From assembly GCF_000003855.2 (NCBI RefSeq), contig NW_003101674.1, forward strand, positions 2,107,042 to 2,171,041: DNA of 64,000 nt. Reading direction: 5' to 3'. The DNA is from Blastomyces gilchristii SLH14081. Lineage: Eukaryota > Ascomycota > Eurotiomycetes > Onygenales > Ajellomycetaceae. Position numbers and translations under genes: made by a program. Under the pieces are notes generated by a model. That model saw only the letters and a list, made by a program, of their open reading frames with translations, made no database searches and was not told where the DNA came from. Positions 45,451 to 57,730 of this stretch are shown here, piece after piece (position 1 is the first letter of the stretch; every line of letters begins with the position of its first letter).

Positions 45451-48400
45451 CCTTTTTGGGTTCTGGATATTGATATGTTTTATTTCGGAGCTAGTATTGG
45501 GGATAATAACTGCAAGCAATGTTATCAACTAACCGAACTGCTCAGAGTAAGGTATCAAAGCAAAACACCACACAGAGAGTAGTGTAGGTATATGGCTAAA
45601 CTGCCAAATCAAGACGGGCAAACATCACGAAAACCTAAACAGTGAATTAGAATCACAATAATACGGAGTTCGCATGCAGAAAAAAAAAAAGAAGAAAAAC
45701 CCCTACAAGACAATTTTTGTGGACTTTGCCTTGAGAAAGAGAGAAAAATAAAAAAAAAAAAAAAAAAAAAAAAACCCCGAAACGAAACAAAAACGGGCAA
45801 AGATAAACAACACCATCGGATAAGTAGCTTTTCTTTCACTCCAGACGGGCAGAAGAAGTGCATCACTCAACTCCCCAGCTCGATTAGCCGATCCTCCCAG
45901 CCATCGAGCAACAACCCAAGTATCCACGCATCGGACTCTGATGTGAGTCCCTTGGCGCCGTGTTCCCATAGTTAATAACCCCATAGACTATCATAGGGCA
46001 CATAATGGAAAGAAATTATCCCTCAATTCTTACTGGTTGAAACCAAAAACATCGGCACGGGTTTTCTCGGCGTTGATACTGATATTGACAACGAACTTGA
46101 TTGTCGGGACTTCGAGAAAGAGGGAGAAGAAGGAAGAGAAGAAAATGAATATGGGGCCCCGTCTGAGAATAATGGTAGCAAGGGTCGGTTCCGAAGCTTG
46201 TTGCGGGATTGTTCCTAACTTTGAGACATAGCGGTCTGGAACGTTGGTTCAACAAGACTGGCTAAATGGCTCTCTCAGAGGTTGTTGTTGTGTCTGAACG
46301 AACACCAGTATGTATGCATCCCTGTTAGCGACGCTGGTACGCGCTCTCCTCTGCCCTCGACTCCTCTCCACTTAACAATTCTTCTCTTGCCATGTTAGTT
46401 GGCATGTAAATATAAAATCACGGAAGAAACCTCCCCATGCTTGATGTTTTGGTTTTTCCCGATTATTGGCAACCGAGTTTCAAAACAAAAAAAAAAGGAT
46501 ACCCTGGAACAGGGACGAAGACAGTCCCGCTGGAACTGCCAGGAGGGGAAAAGTTGCTCTGTAAAGTTTAAAAAAAAAAGTCAGTCGTTCAGCAAAGGAG
46601 GGGAATAGATAGATAGGAAAAATAACATTGTAGCCGATTCCAATCAATGCCATTATTAAAGCAACTGGGCCATATGATTCAGTATCCCAGTAATGCAGCA
46701 TGCAGCATGCAAGCCCCGATCAGATACGATACAGCTTCCGGCGAAAGCTCAGCTGGACAGCTGTCAAACGGATTGGTGACGTTGATTCGGTTTGTCGGCG
46801 TTGTTGGGTTATAAGTATCTACACACAATTATGGCTGGGGCCAAAAAACGGTAGAGAACCTTGGAAAGAAAGCAACGCAACACGTGATTGGCTGGGAAGG
46901 TGAGGTTAATTTTTAAGCCGCATCTTTAAGCCCGCCACCGCCCAATGATCACAACAAGATCTGAGTACAGAACGGAAGAAGAGGAGAAAAGGACAGACAC
47001 ATTCTCAAAATAAAAGCTTGCATGGAGAGCAGCTGCAATAATGAATTGGCGTTGCTCGTCTACTCCTCTTTCTCGTTATTTCACCCACACCAGACCTTGG
47101 AGATATAACTTCTGTGCCTCTCAATCTATAAACTAACTTACTCATTAAACCCCCGCTCCCCTGCCGAAAACCCAAAAGATAACTTACTTCCATTCGACCC
47201 TTTGCCAAACCGAGTCTTATCATAGGATACGTTTCAACATGATGGTTCGTTCCTCACCGACCTTTCTCATCAGGTAACTAGATCAATAGACGATCAACCG
47301 TCCTCACTACATCTCAAAACCTCAAAGCAAAGCCGGACTAACTTAGTTGAGAAAGATTCGTGGGAGATGGTCAATCAAATCAATCCCTTCTTCCATCCCA
47401 TTGATCATTGATCGCTTAACTAGATGTGACTACTGTAACTACCGTACCTACTTACATGGATAACTCTGTACTCCAGTGGTTAAGGGTTGTTTGAGTAGAT
47501 CAATCAATCAATCCATCAATCAATCAAATCACTAATTACTGATTAATACGCATTCTGATGGTCGCTCTCGACTTTTTTTGAATATACATATTTCTTCACT
47601 CACAGGTACACTCGCATATTAGTCGGTAGGTAGTCCCATGCACGTGTGTGCCAGGTCCCGTGGGCGGAGTAGATACCCGTGTTCAGATATATATGTTACA
47701 TGCATCCCGCTCCCATGGAATGGACCTCAACAAGGCCCATGGAAAACAAAGCAGCGAACCAGCGAACCCCGTCGAATGTAATTTAACTCTGTTAACAAGA
47801 GAACAACATATTGTTTCTAGTTATCCATCCTGCCTATCAACTTGTCAATATAATATAAATACATACCTCTCTACCCTACCCTGACTAATGTAGATACACA
47901 CTGTTATTGTCTCATGGATAACAATATAACAATTTAAAAAAGAGAGAGAGAAAAAAGAAAGAAAGAATATCAAAGTCAAAGGTAAACAGAGAGACTCAAG
48001 AAAAATGGTCTTTATTTATAAAATTAAGTTATGTATGTAGTAAAGGAAATAAAAAAAATCATTAGCGCCACAGCAGACAGTGAGGGGCGGGGGATTGAGA
48101 GAGAGAGCGAAAGAAAAGAATTAAATTGAACTGATAAGGTGTGATCTGCTTGCTTCTCTACACAGAACTTCGACATATAATAAGGGAAGGCTAAAGGGAA
48201 AAAAAAAGGGGGGGGGGATGAAAAGAGACTGAAAGGGACAAAAATTTAAACACCCCTTTATTCAACAAATCAACAAACATGCGAGAGATACACACACGCA
48301 AACACAAAGCAACACAGGGCTCTCGGTTTTTTAAACGCCAGTAAAAATTATGCCTAGCTCATATGAAAAAAAGGTCCTTCAGGGAAGAAAAATACAAGTA

Positions 48401-48526
48401 AAAAAGTTCAGAAAGAAAATGCAGGGTCAAGGAGAAAAAAAGAAAATACTGAATATTGGTTTTGAGGTTTGAGTTTTGCTGGAAGGAGAAGAAGGAGAGG
48501 GATGTTTTGGTATTAATTATTGTTCC
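45451..48526. other. Long intergenic region, no convincing gene
   Basis: About 3 kb without a recognised gene. It has A tracts (45,680-45,775), an E-box/CCAAT pair CACGTGATTGG at about 46,881-46,891, (ATCA)n near 47,500-47,530 and purine-rich tracts near 47,940-48,220. The part next to 48,526 is the UGP1 3' UTR. A short ATG-started piece at 47,240 ends in a possible GTAACT donor but no following exon was found. It could host a non-coding RNA or a long leader. Confidence 0.35.
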
Positions 48527-49999
48527 CTAATGCTCCAAAATCCTCAAACTTCCCTGCACAACAACATTCTCGAGAATAGATCCGGGGGGGATATCAATCG
48601 TGCTCCCCTCCGTTGCCACAATGATCACAGTTCCCTTCATCGTCACACCGCGGCCCAGATTAACCGCGCCGCTAATGGTCAGGTGGTCGAGCTCCAAGAT
48701 CCGCGGGATGCTGGGGATCCGCTTCTGGAAATCGGAGACTTTCTTGAAATCGGTTCCGAGCTTGATCAGCGGGGCGCCGCCGAATCGGTTCGGGTCCATG
48801 ACCAACTGGCCGTGTTGGAGGGTGTACAGGTCGGACTTGACCAGCATGAGATCGGAGCAGGTTTTGACGGGCAGGAAGCGCCGGCGGGGCACGTTGACAC
48901 CGTGGGCGTTCTTGAAGTGGCGGATGGCAGCGCCGACGGCGGTTTCGAGCTGGATGATGGAGATGTCGGCCTCGCCCTTGCGGTCTGCGGGGATGGACTT
49001 GTCGTTGGGGATGATTTCCATTTCGAGCTCGTTCTGCTCGACGACGCGCTTGATGGCGCGCAGGTTCATCCAGATGTTGTTGGTGTTGAAGTATTTGAAT
49101 TTCTTGATGGATTTGAATTCATTCACATGCTCCTTGGGCACTTGGGCGATTTCGAGAAGGCGGGCCCGGCCCTCGTAGTCAATGATGGTACCACCCTTGA
49201 CGTCGGCTTTGGTCTTGTCTGTTATTTCCATAATGTATTCTGCCTTGTTCTTTACCATGTGCTCCAGAATCCGCATGTCGACGACAGCACCCAGATTGTC
49301 AGCGTTGGAGAGGAAAACAATCTCAACGCCTCTGTCCAAGAGCTTGTCTAACGTTCCAGAGTTATAGAGGGACTCAAAAACGTCACCATGCCCGGGAGGA
49401 TACCAGTCAGTGATGGGAGACTGATAGCTCTTGGCGGCGGGCAATAGAGAATCTTTGAGAATGCGAGGATATCGAGATTGGTTGAACGTCAAGATATCAA
49501 TGTTATGTCCCTCGTACTTTTTGATAATCGACTGTGTATCCTCGTCGGTATTGAAGGAGTTCATGAGCACAAATGGCACGCTCACGTCGTAGGTTCGGTT
49601 CAGGTACTCGATCTGCCGGACAGACAAGTCCAGGAAGGACATGCCGTCTCTGACCTCGATGACGGATTTGGGCCCGACACAACCCATCGACGTTCCCAAG
49701 CCACCATTCAACTTGATCACGGCCAACTTCTTCAAAAAGTCTACTGAGGCAGAATTCCCCAAATCGCTGTACTCGACAACTTGGCTCGGCTGTGGGGGAG
49801 CGATGCGATCCCAAGACAGGATGTTGCCCTTGGCCTTGTCGTTTAGGTATCGTCTAAATAGCGAAAAGAAGTTGTCCATTTCTGCTTCGAAACGCTTCTT
49901 TTCTTTGGGGTCTGTAACGGTATCGGCAAGGGCATTGAGGGCGTTGCGCATCTGGGAGGCGGCGACGCTGGTAGAGGCATTCTCGAAAGCCTTTATCAT
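48527..49999 (-). CDS. UGP1: UTP-glucose-1-phosphate uridylyltransferase (main exon)
   Basis: 490 codons from ATG 49,999. The enzyme makes UDP-glucose from UTP and glucose-1-phosphate, feeding glycogen, trehalose, glucan cell wall and galactose metabolism in the cytosol. Visible motifs: the nucleotide-binding loop [17 protein letters not shown] near residue 96, [39 protein letters not shown], and the C-terminal left-handed beta-helix ([18 protein letters not shown]). The fungal protein usually has about 30 more N-terminal residues, joined at or near [13 protein letters not shown] short upstream piece ending KRHGKSQSHM (end at 50,348, followed by GTGAGC) looks like that exon, with an acceptor near 49,990, but I found no in-frame ATG for it. 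The 5' end is unresolved. Confidence 0.93.
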   Translation of the reverse strand: MIKAFENASTSVAASQMRNALNALADTVTDPKEKKRFEAEMDNFFSLFRRYLNDKAKGNILSWDRIAPPQPSQVVEYSDLGNSASVDFLKKLAVIKLNGGLGTSMGCVGPKSVIEVRDGMSFLDLSVRQIEYLNRTYDVSVPFVLMNSFNTDEDTQSIIKKYEGHNIDILTFNQSRYPRILKDSLLPAAKSYQSPITDWYPPGHGDVFESLYNSGTLDKLLDRGVEIVFLSNADNLGAVVDMRILEHMVKNKAEYIMEITDKTKADVKGGTIIDYEGRARLLEIAQVPKEHVNEFKSIKKFKYFNTNNIWMNLRAIKRVVEQNELEMEIIPNDKSIPADRKGEADISIIQLETAVGAAIRHFKNAHGVNVPRRRFLPVKTCSDLMLVKSDLYTLQHGQLVMDPNRFGGAPLIKLGTDFKKVSDFQKRIPSIPRILELDHLTISGAVNLGRGVTMKGTVIIVATEGSTIDIPPGSILENVVVQGSLRILEH

Positions 50000-50301
50000 C
50001 ACAACAATATCGGTCAGCTGGGAATGTTCTTCAGAGAGGATGGAGGTCGCTATTATAAATAGATAATCAAGAAGAAAGCAAAAATTACAAATAGAATGTA
50101 GGAAGCAAGCACATGTTGTTGCTCGAGTGGAAGTCGAGATTCAATTAACACTTGAAATAGGAGGTTAAAGGAAAAGACTCAAGTGCTATCCAGAACCTTT
50201 CACATTCACTCTCAACAGCAACCACAACGGGGTAACAACAACCAAAGGAGACAAGAATCCACACAATCAGAGGCATCTTGTACGGCAGTAATAAAAGAGA
50301 A

Positions 50302-50333
<32 letters not shown>

Positions 50334-52189
50334 GGCTTTTTGCTCACCATGTGTGACTGTGACTTTCCATGACGTTTTCTCTCAAAGGGGCTCTCTGCGG
50401 TGTTCCCCGCCTCTTGCCCAGGGGCTCGAAGGTGAGAGGGAATTGCCCTGTTCGCATGTCGCAATGATTTGGGAATCAGAATAAATAAGAGAAAGTAGAA
50501 GGTAGTCGGAGGACCAAGTGAAATATAGGATCTAGAGGGATCAATGGGAGGCTTCAAACTGTCAGCGCCAGAGTAGTTGTATCAAGATAGATAGAAAAGA
50601 GAGTTGGCGAGTGTTGGCGTGTTGTTGGGCCAGAAACCGGCTTTTTGGGCGAGGCAACTGCAACCAGCGTTGGGCGATGATGCTTGCCCAGACCAAGCTT
50701 CCTTTTCAAACCTTGGAACCGCCCCTGGCATGGCATCGACGGTATTCATCGCTCTCATCGCTCTCATCGCTCTCGTGGCTTTCATGGCATTCAATGGCAG
50801 CCGTGTCACCTCATCCAACCCCCGTCTGCCGCAGATCTCAGACCCAGTATATGGACCAATAGAGCCCGTTCAGTCTCCAGAGATGCCCGCTTGGAGGGGC
50901 TGCTTGCGCAAGCAGATTGCTAGGATTGGAATATAAACTACCTACTTACTGGAGGGGAAATAGCTGATTCTATCTATCTATTCAACCACAAAGGATTCGA
51001 AGAGAAACCACCAGCTAGAGGAGAGAGGAGAGAGGTCGGGATAGAGCGACGAGTAAATCTAAAACAGAGAAGAGAAGAGAAGAAATAATATTTGAAGCAA
51101 AGGAAGAAACTGTCTATGAGACTGAAGGGAGGTGGGGAGGGGAGTGCTGAAGTAGTATTTCAATAGAATTAATTGCTCGAGGCCAAGGGGGTTGGAAAAT
51201 ATTATAATAGTTAAACCCAGCGGACAGGCCTCATCATTCTTGTAAATAACTACGCCACATTCCACCAGCTAGATAGGGGAAGGGGCTTTTGTCTTACCTT
51301 TTTTTTTTTTTTTTTTCGATTATGAACGTTATTATTGTAACAGGCAATAACGGGCCGGAAGAGAGTGAGTGAGTGGGGTGGTTTGAGGGATGCATCGTCA
51401 GCTCTGAGTCTGCGGGAACTGGTCTTCTTCAGTAGGTTACAAAGTACATATACCTTTAGAAGATAACTACTTGAAGTGTATTCTGAAAACGGAACCGTTC
51501 ATCTATTATTTGATAGTAAAAGTTACATACATAACTCTGTCTCTTTCTGAAATGCCATCGCTGCTGCAGATCATACATGTTCGTTCCCAGGGGCTGTCAC
51601 GCTGTGCTGTCCTCCCTACTAGTAACTATACACACAAGTATCAGGGCCGCATCACCCGAACCAAGGCCGAAGTCTCGCCCCCAATCGACCCTAACACCCG
51701 GCGCCGTTTCGGGTGCTCGATGGGGCCTCGTCGCCCAAGAAGCCCCGCCAGCACCGGCCCCTGAACTTTGAAGGCTCCAGTTTTCCCAAGGAGGATTTTA
51801 TTGGCGCCGTAGCGTGCCACTGTGCCAGGCTGCCAGCCAACCAAAAAATTGAAACAGCAAACAAGCTCTGGACAAGTGTTTCTATTCGGGTTATAAATAG
51901 CAGGAGAGGAGAGGAAAAAATGAAATTGCCAGCATTGCATTGCACTGCATTGCTAGGCCTGGCCGTCGTTGGTTGACTACCAATCGTTAGCTAGTTGTTA
52001 ACACACAAACTTCAATATTATTAATAATAAGGTGTGTTCAATGTTACAGTCAAACCAGGGCTAGGAACCATCTTTGCTTTGAAGCTTGTCGCTCCTGTTC
52101 CCATGTTACATCTGCAAAAGTAGTTACAGATGTACCCTATACTCCGTACAGTCACCAGCAACTACTCCGTACATGTACGCAGTACATAC
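50000..52189. other. UGP1 5' region and intergenic DNA
   Basis: 50,050-50,347 is probably an intron of UGP1 containing a (GA)n tract at 50,295-50,334; 50,348-50,420 probably holds the end of its first coding exon. Further on, 50,560-51,300 looks like a long leader or promoter with purine tracts. Frames at 50,604-50,936 and 51,471-51,976 are not recognisable proteins. TACTCCGTAC-like short repeats lie at 52,138-52,175, just before the Copia LTR. Confidence 0.4.
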
Positions 52190-52299
52190 TGTTGGCCCTT
52201 ACGGCCGTTGCGGTTAGCGATCCTACTAGATCACGTGACCCACCACTATATTATGTTCCTGTAGATAGATCTATCAATACAACCTTCAACTATTCTATA
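52190..52299 (+). repeat. Copia element 5' LTR (110 bp)
   Basis: Starts TGTTGGCCCTTA and ends CTATTCTATA; the partner at 57,275-57,384 has the same length. Ten differences, all transitions. The 5-bp target duplication CATAC (52,185-52,189) precedes it. Directly after the LTR, GGTTATAGCC resembles the complement of the initiator-tRNA anticodon arm, a primer site type used by some Copia elements. Confidence 0.9.
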
Positions 52300-55200
52300 G
52301 GTTATAGCCTGAATGGCATGTTTTTCTTTTTAGAACATTGTACCAACATTTTTTGATGAGGAATAGTTCATCTTTTTTAAAAAGACTCTTACTCTTTATT
52401 AGAGATATTTCATTTTCTCTGAATCTGTCAGTCAGCAGATTTATATACTTTATATTTTTTTTTAAGAAAGTGTGTTCTTTATTGTGAAGAATATCACTTT
52501 TTTTTTACATATCTAGAAGAAGCAGAGTTATCTTGATATAAGTGATATATCTATTACTTCAGAGTTCAGCTCAAGACTCAGAATCACACACTTTACTAGA
52601 TAACTCATTGATAGAATAATTACTTATTATGAGAAGACTTCTGACTTATAAGATGAGACTGAGATTAGTTTTTATCAGAGTATGAAATTTAATAATAAGA
52701 TAATAGAGAAGCTTCAGAATAAAGAAAAGCAGAGTTAATATTTATCTACAGAATCTGTTCATTTCAACTTATTAAATTCTTTACTATTTCTTATCTCTGA
52801 AATGCTAACTTTTAATAATGATCTGAATTAATCTATCTATTATATCACAGACAATCTTATGAATCTTATACAGATAATACTATAAAATCAGATAACTGTA
52901 GCTGAAATTACTTAACATCTCATTATATCTGTCTCTGTATAAAGAGACACTATGAGAGATGAGTTACAGAAATATTAGAAGAAAGTCAAATATACACTAG
53001 ATATTAAATCAGTGATTATATTTAATGACTCTAATTATAAAGTCTGATATATTAATATATTGACTGATACAGAAGTTATTGATAAAATCAATATTCTATT
53101 AAGAACTTAATAAGAATTCTCTTTTATATATTATATTAACTCTGAAAAGTGAAGAATTCATTCTAAGTCTCTATATAAATGTATACTATCAAGTCTTATT
53201 AAAAACATTTAAACTACTATTAAAATCTTGAAAGCTGATAATACTATGACTCTGTGAGACAAGATTAATATTGAATATATAATATCACTGACTGAAGAAT
53301 GAGTTAATATCTTCAAGAAATTAATAAAATTATAAGTTAAGAAGAATGATTATCTTACTTTTCAGAGATATTTTTACTATCTTATTATCTGTTATAAGAA
53401 GCTCTGTCAGAGTACTGAGAATGTATATCATGATCTTTTTCTCAACAATCTACAAGATTATCAAAGACTGTTTATTAAGATATATTTAAATGAGTTTTTC
53501 TTCACTGATCAGAGACTCATTATCAATATTGATATTAATAATTTAATAAAGTAACTGATTAATTATATATTCAAGAAGATTATCACTGAGTAGAAAAAGC
53601 AGTCTTAGACTGATTCTGTAACTGTGAAAAAAAACAAGAATAAAGATAAGAATAAAGATGAGAATAAAAGCATATCTATATGAAAGTGCATTCACTGCAG
53701 AAGATATAAATATACTGTTGACAGATATTTCATCTTACATTCTGATAAAAAGAAAAAGAAGAATGATAAGAAGAAAGAGAAGAAGAATGACTTAATAAGT
53801 TCTCAATCAGCAGTAAATACAGTAATTACAAAGATTGAGTTTTATTTCTCTTTCACAGTCACTGAAAAATCATTCTCTAGATCTTAGTATTTGAATACAT
53901 ATATAAGTCTGAATATAATAGATAAGCTTCATTCTTTTTCAAACATTAAATCTTTTAATGATAACATCTCTGTCAATTCTGTGACTGAGAGAACTGAGTT
54001 TGTCAAGAAGATTGAGACTGTCATCTTGAAGATTAAGAGTAGTAATGTTAACTTACAGAATATTCACTATATTTCTAATATTACAGTTAATCTGCTCTCA
54101 TTTACAAAGCTTGAAGATCAGAGATTCTAATTTATATTATCTTTCACTATTTTCTCATTTTTCATTTACAGAGCTCTGAATAATATTATTTTTCATACAG
54201 TTCAGACTGCTCAGAACAATATATATAAGATTGATAAATAAAAGTTCAATAAGAATCTCAATTATCTGAACAAGGCAGTCAAGTATATTATGATATCATA
54301 TAAGTATGATTTTAACTGAAAAGTTAATCTTTCTGTGACTGCTACTACTACTGTTAATAACATTGATTCTACAGTTCTGAATACAGATTTCAAGAATACA
54401 AGAATATCAAAGACTCTTTTGAACTGATACTGTGATCTCAGTCACATTTATGCTGATGCTATAATTACTATGATCAAGAATTCTTATACTGAAGTTATAA
54501 TTAAAGATTCTAAGACTAAGTTCTTTTGTAAGAAATGTGTCAAGACAGATATAATATGAGATTATTTAAAAATACTGATATCTAGATCTATTCAATTCAT
54601 TGAGAAGATTCATATTGATCTTGTAGATAATGAATGTACATTGAAAGATCTCTCTGACTATCTCTTAGAGTTCTGTCAGAGAATTAAATACTGAATACTT
54701 ATCATCTGTGATATAACTTGCTACTGTTGAATATATTTTTTGAAGTTCAAGAATGAGACTATTCAATACTTTAAGTTATGACTCAGATTTATGAGTAATC
54801 TTAGGTATACAGTTCCTGCTTTTCTATGAACTGATATTAATATGTTTTCTGATTCACATATATACACACAGTTATAAATTCATATAATATCAAATAAGAA
54901 TCAACAGCACTACATTTGTTACATCAGAATAATGTTTTCAAATGTGAGATCTACACTATCATGAAATAAGTTAGAGCTGCTCTTTTGAAAGATAATCTTT
55001 CTAAGAAGTTCTGAGCAGATGTTCTAGAGATAGTAATTATAATAATTAATAATACTCTCATATCTACAGTTCTTTATAACTGAAAATTTGATCCTCTACT
55101 GTAGAGACTTCTGTGATTTCAAGTTCATATAAGATTTCTTAATATGCACTTATGAATATCTCACTGAATATGAGGCATTTTCACTGATTGAGTGCAGAGG

Positions 55201-57274
55201 TTTTTATTCACTTGTATGAATCTCAGAAGTCTGCAGATAAGCTTTCTTCATATACTGATTTCTATCATATTATTGAATTCAGTAATATATTAATATATCA
55301 TCTATGACATTCTGAATCTGACAGAATTATTGTCAGTAGTGATATGAGATTTCTAATCACTGAAAAATCAGAACTGATTGTCACATCTGTGATACTCACT
55401 AATAATGTCAGTGAACTGAAACCTGATATTCATCTGATTGATAATGAAGATGCTTCTGATATTAATGATCTGAATTTCACATAATTGCAGCCTGTGAAAT
55501 CACTGACTACTTACACTTCAAGTCTTATTACAGATAATCTTCTGAAGTTCTACAAGAATGTTACATCTCAGTCAGAGAGAGTAGAAGATTATTAAAAGAA
55601 GTTTATACAATATGAGATTATCAATCTGAAGAGATGCAATACATAAAGTTTGATCTCTAGATCTGATATTCTGAGAAGTGAATCAATTACTCTGAGCTGT
55701 TGAGTATTTCTTGAGAAAGATAGGCCTGTGAATCTGAATATCAATTCTGATAATATTCTTAGAAAATCATATTAAGTGATTTATAATAACTGACTTAAGA
55801 AGAGTTCTAGAGAAGAGATCTACACTTCTGTCATCACTGATACTATTAATTATATTCTTTTTATAATAGTAGTACTATACAGTTGAACACTCTGTTAAGT
55901 GAATATAGTAATGATATATCTGTATAAGTGTCTCACTAAGAAGATCTATATGAGATAACTCACTGAATTTGAGACAGGTTCACTGAAAACACTTATCTAT
56001 GTAATTGAGAATAGTCTATACAGTCTGAACTCTGCAGTGAAGATCTGATATAATTACTTAACAGCTCTGTTGAGTAATCTTGAATTTATAGTCAGTACTC
56101 ATAATCTGACACTCTGATATTATACATTCAGATATCATCTCTATATGATGATCTACATTGATAATCTCAACATCATATTTAAAGTTTCTGAGAATGCTGA
56201 TTAACTAGTGAGTATGCTCAGTGAGAAATTGAAAATCAAGAATCTACACTAGTTAATTAAGTATTTGAGTATAAAGATTAATTGTTCAGATAAGAGAATT
56301 GATTTGATATATTATTAATATATTAAATATCTTATTAAAGATTTCTATCTTGATAATACAGCTGTTATCAGAACATTAATGAAGAATGAATTCTGTATTA
56401 ATGATTTCTCTATATCTGAGAAAGAGACTGATTTCATAATTCAGTGATATTAATATAGTGTGAATTACTTATAATATCTTACAGTTAAAACACATTCTGA
56501 TATCACTTATACTGTCTCACTACTCACTTAATGAAATGTTAATTCAACACCTCAATATTGAAAGGCTCTATTACATGTCATATGTTATTTAAAAGAAATC
56601 ATGAATCTGAGTATTTTCTATGAACACAGTCTGTATAAGAGGTCTGTTTCTATCATTTCTACTGATTTCTCTGTTATCTCTAATTTCTCTGATAATTTCT
56701 ATCTACTCTTCAGCTACTTGAATTCTGATTAAGCTGATTTCTTGAATGATGATAGAAAATCAATATTCAGCTATGTTTTTAAGCTTGCAGACAGTCTGAT
56801 TTTATAGTATTCAGTGAAGCAATCTTGTGTATCTCTAAGTTTCAATGAGACTGAATATATGACTCTTAGTAAGGCAGTCTGCAAGGCAACATGAATTCAA
56901 AATCTTATAATTAAGCTTGACTTCATTACTACATCTCTGATACAGATTCTCACTGATAATAAGAGTGTCATAGATCTTACAAAGATGACAGTCATTACAG
57001 TCTGAAGTAAACACATTGATACACATTTTCATTTTTCATATTAACAGTTGAATCAGAGAATCATTGATTTAGAATATATTCTCACTACTCAGATAACAGT
57101 GAATGAACTCACTAAATTTCTAGATACTGTGATATTTACATAATTCATAATTTTACTAGATCTTACAGGTGTAAAAGTTGGGAATGTTTAATTTTACATT
57201 TGTATTTGGTTTTGACAGACTATCTTGATGATTTGAGTGTTTTTGTATGTGATTCTTGTTATCTCAAGAGAAGG
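52300..57274 (+). mobile_element. Copia retrotransposon internal region, decayed
   Basis: The order of pieces on the plus strand is gag, protease, integrase, reverse transcriptase, RNase H, which defines Ty1/Copia. The gag knuckle C-x2-C begins at 53,687 with later Cys/His positions changed. A protease-integrase linker reads NITVNLLSFTKLEDQ near 54,080-54,125. Integrase has IHIDLV near 54,610. The reverse transcriptase box is YIDN (normally YVDD) at 56,154-56,165. RNase H ends with QSCVSLSFNETEYMTLSKAVCKA near 56,820-56,890. Stops interrupt every domain, and CpC, GpG and CpG are nearly gone. The DNA on both sides of the element is unmutated. Confidence 0.85.
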
Positions 57275-57384
57275 TGTTGACCCTTACAGCTGTTGCAGTT
57301 AGCGATCCCACTAGATCACGTGACTCACCACTATATTATGTTTCTGTAGATAGATCTATCAATACAATCTTCAACTATTTTACA
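57275..57384 (+). repeat. Copia element 3' LTR (110 bp)
   Basis: Starts TGTTGACCCTTA and ends CTATTTTACA, followed by the target duplication CATAC (57,385-57,389). Eight of the ten differences from the 5' LTR are mutated on this side: four CpC, three CpG, one CpT. Confidence 0.9.
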
Positions 57385-57730
57385 CATACATACAAACTAA
57401 GTAAGTTACTAACTATGCTAGCTAACTAATTATTGAAAGACTTCCCCGGACACACGTTTCTTCCTATCTTGTAGCAGCCAGAGAGAGACACTTTAAATAT
57501 ACTAATAATAAGTCACAAGTAACTAATTGTAGCACTTTCTCCTCTCATAATTGCTGACTATTAATGCGGAATGTCTCAAAGCTTCTACATGAATTCATAC
57601 ATACACACATACATACACACATACACACATACACACATACATACATCCATAGCGGAAAAACGTAGGCTTATTATACGACCGGGTTATGATTGTTCCGCTA
57701 TGCCAGTTGGTGACACCGTTGCTGAACTGT
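57385..57730. other. Island remnant with (CATA)n microsatellite
   Basis: Normal base composition returns right after the Copia TSD, so the element inserted within the gene island. A CATA/CACA microsatellite covers about 57,597-57,648. CATAGCGGA and TCCGCTATG form an inverted pair around 57,648-57,700. No gene. Confidence 0.6.

Noticed and set aside
48476..49814. 291- and 192-codon plus-strand frames and a 103-codon minus-strand frame across UGP1
   Set aside because: They are other-frame or antisense shadows of the conserved UGP1 exon; long antisense frames are common in GC-biased codons.
24200..50000. A secondary-metabolite gene cluster
   Set aside because: No polyketide synthase, NRPS, terpene cyclase or cluster regulator is present; the genes are unrelated in role.
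50604..50936. Plus-strand frames with a repeated IALIALVAFMAF-like segment
   Set aside because: They come from a short CATCGCTCT-type repeat in the UGP1 leader/promoter; there is no splice or homology support.
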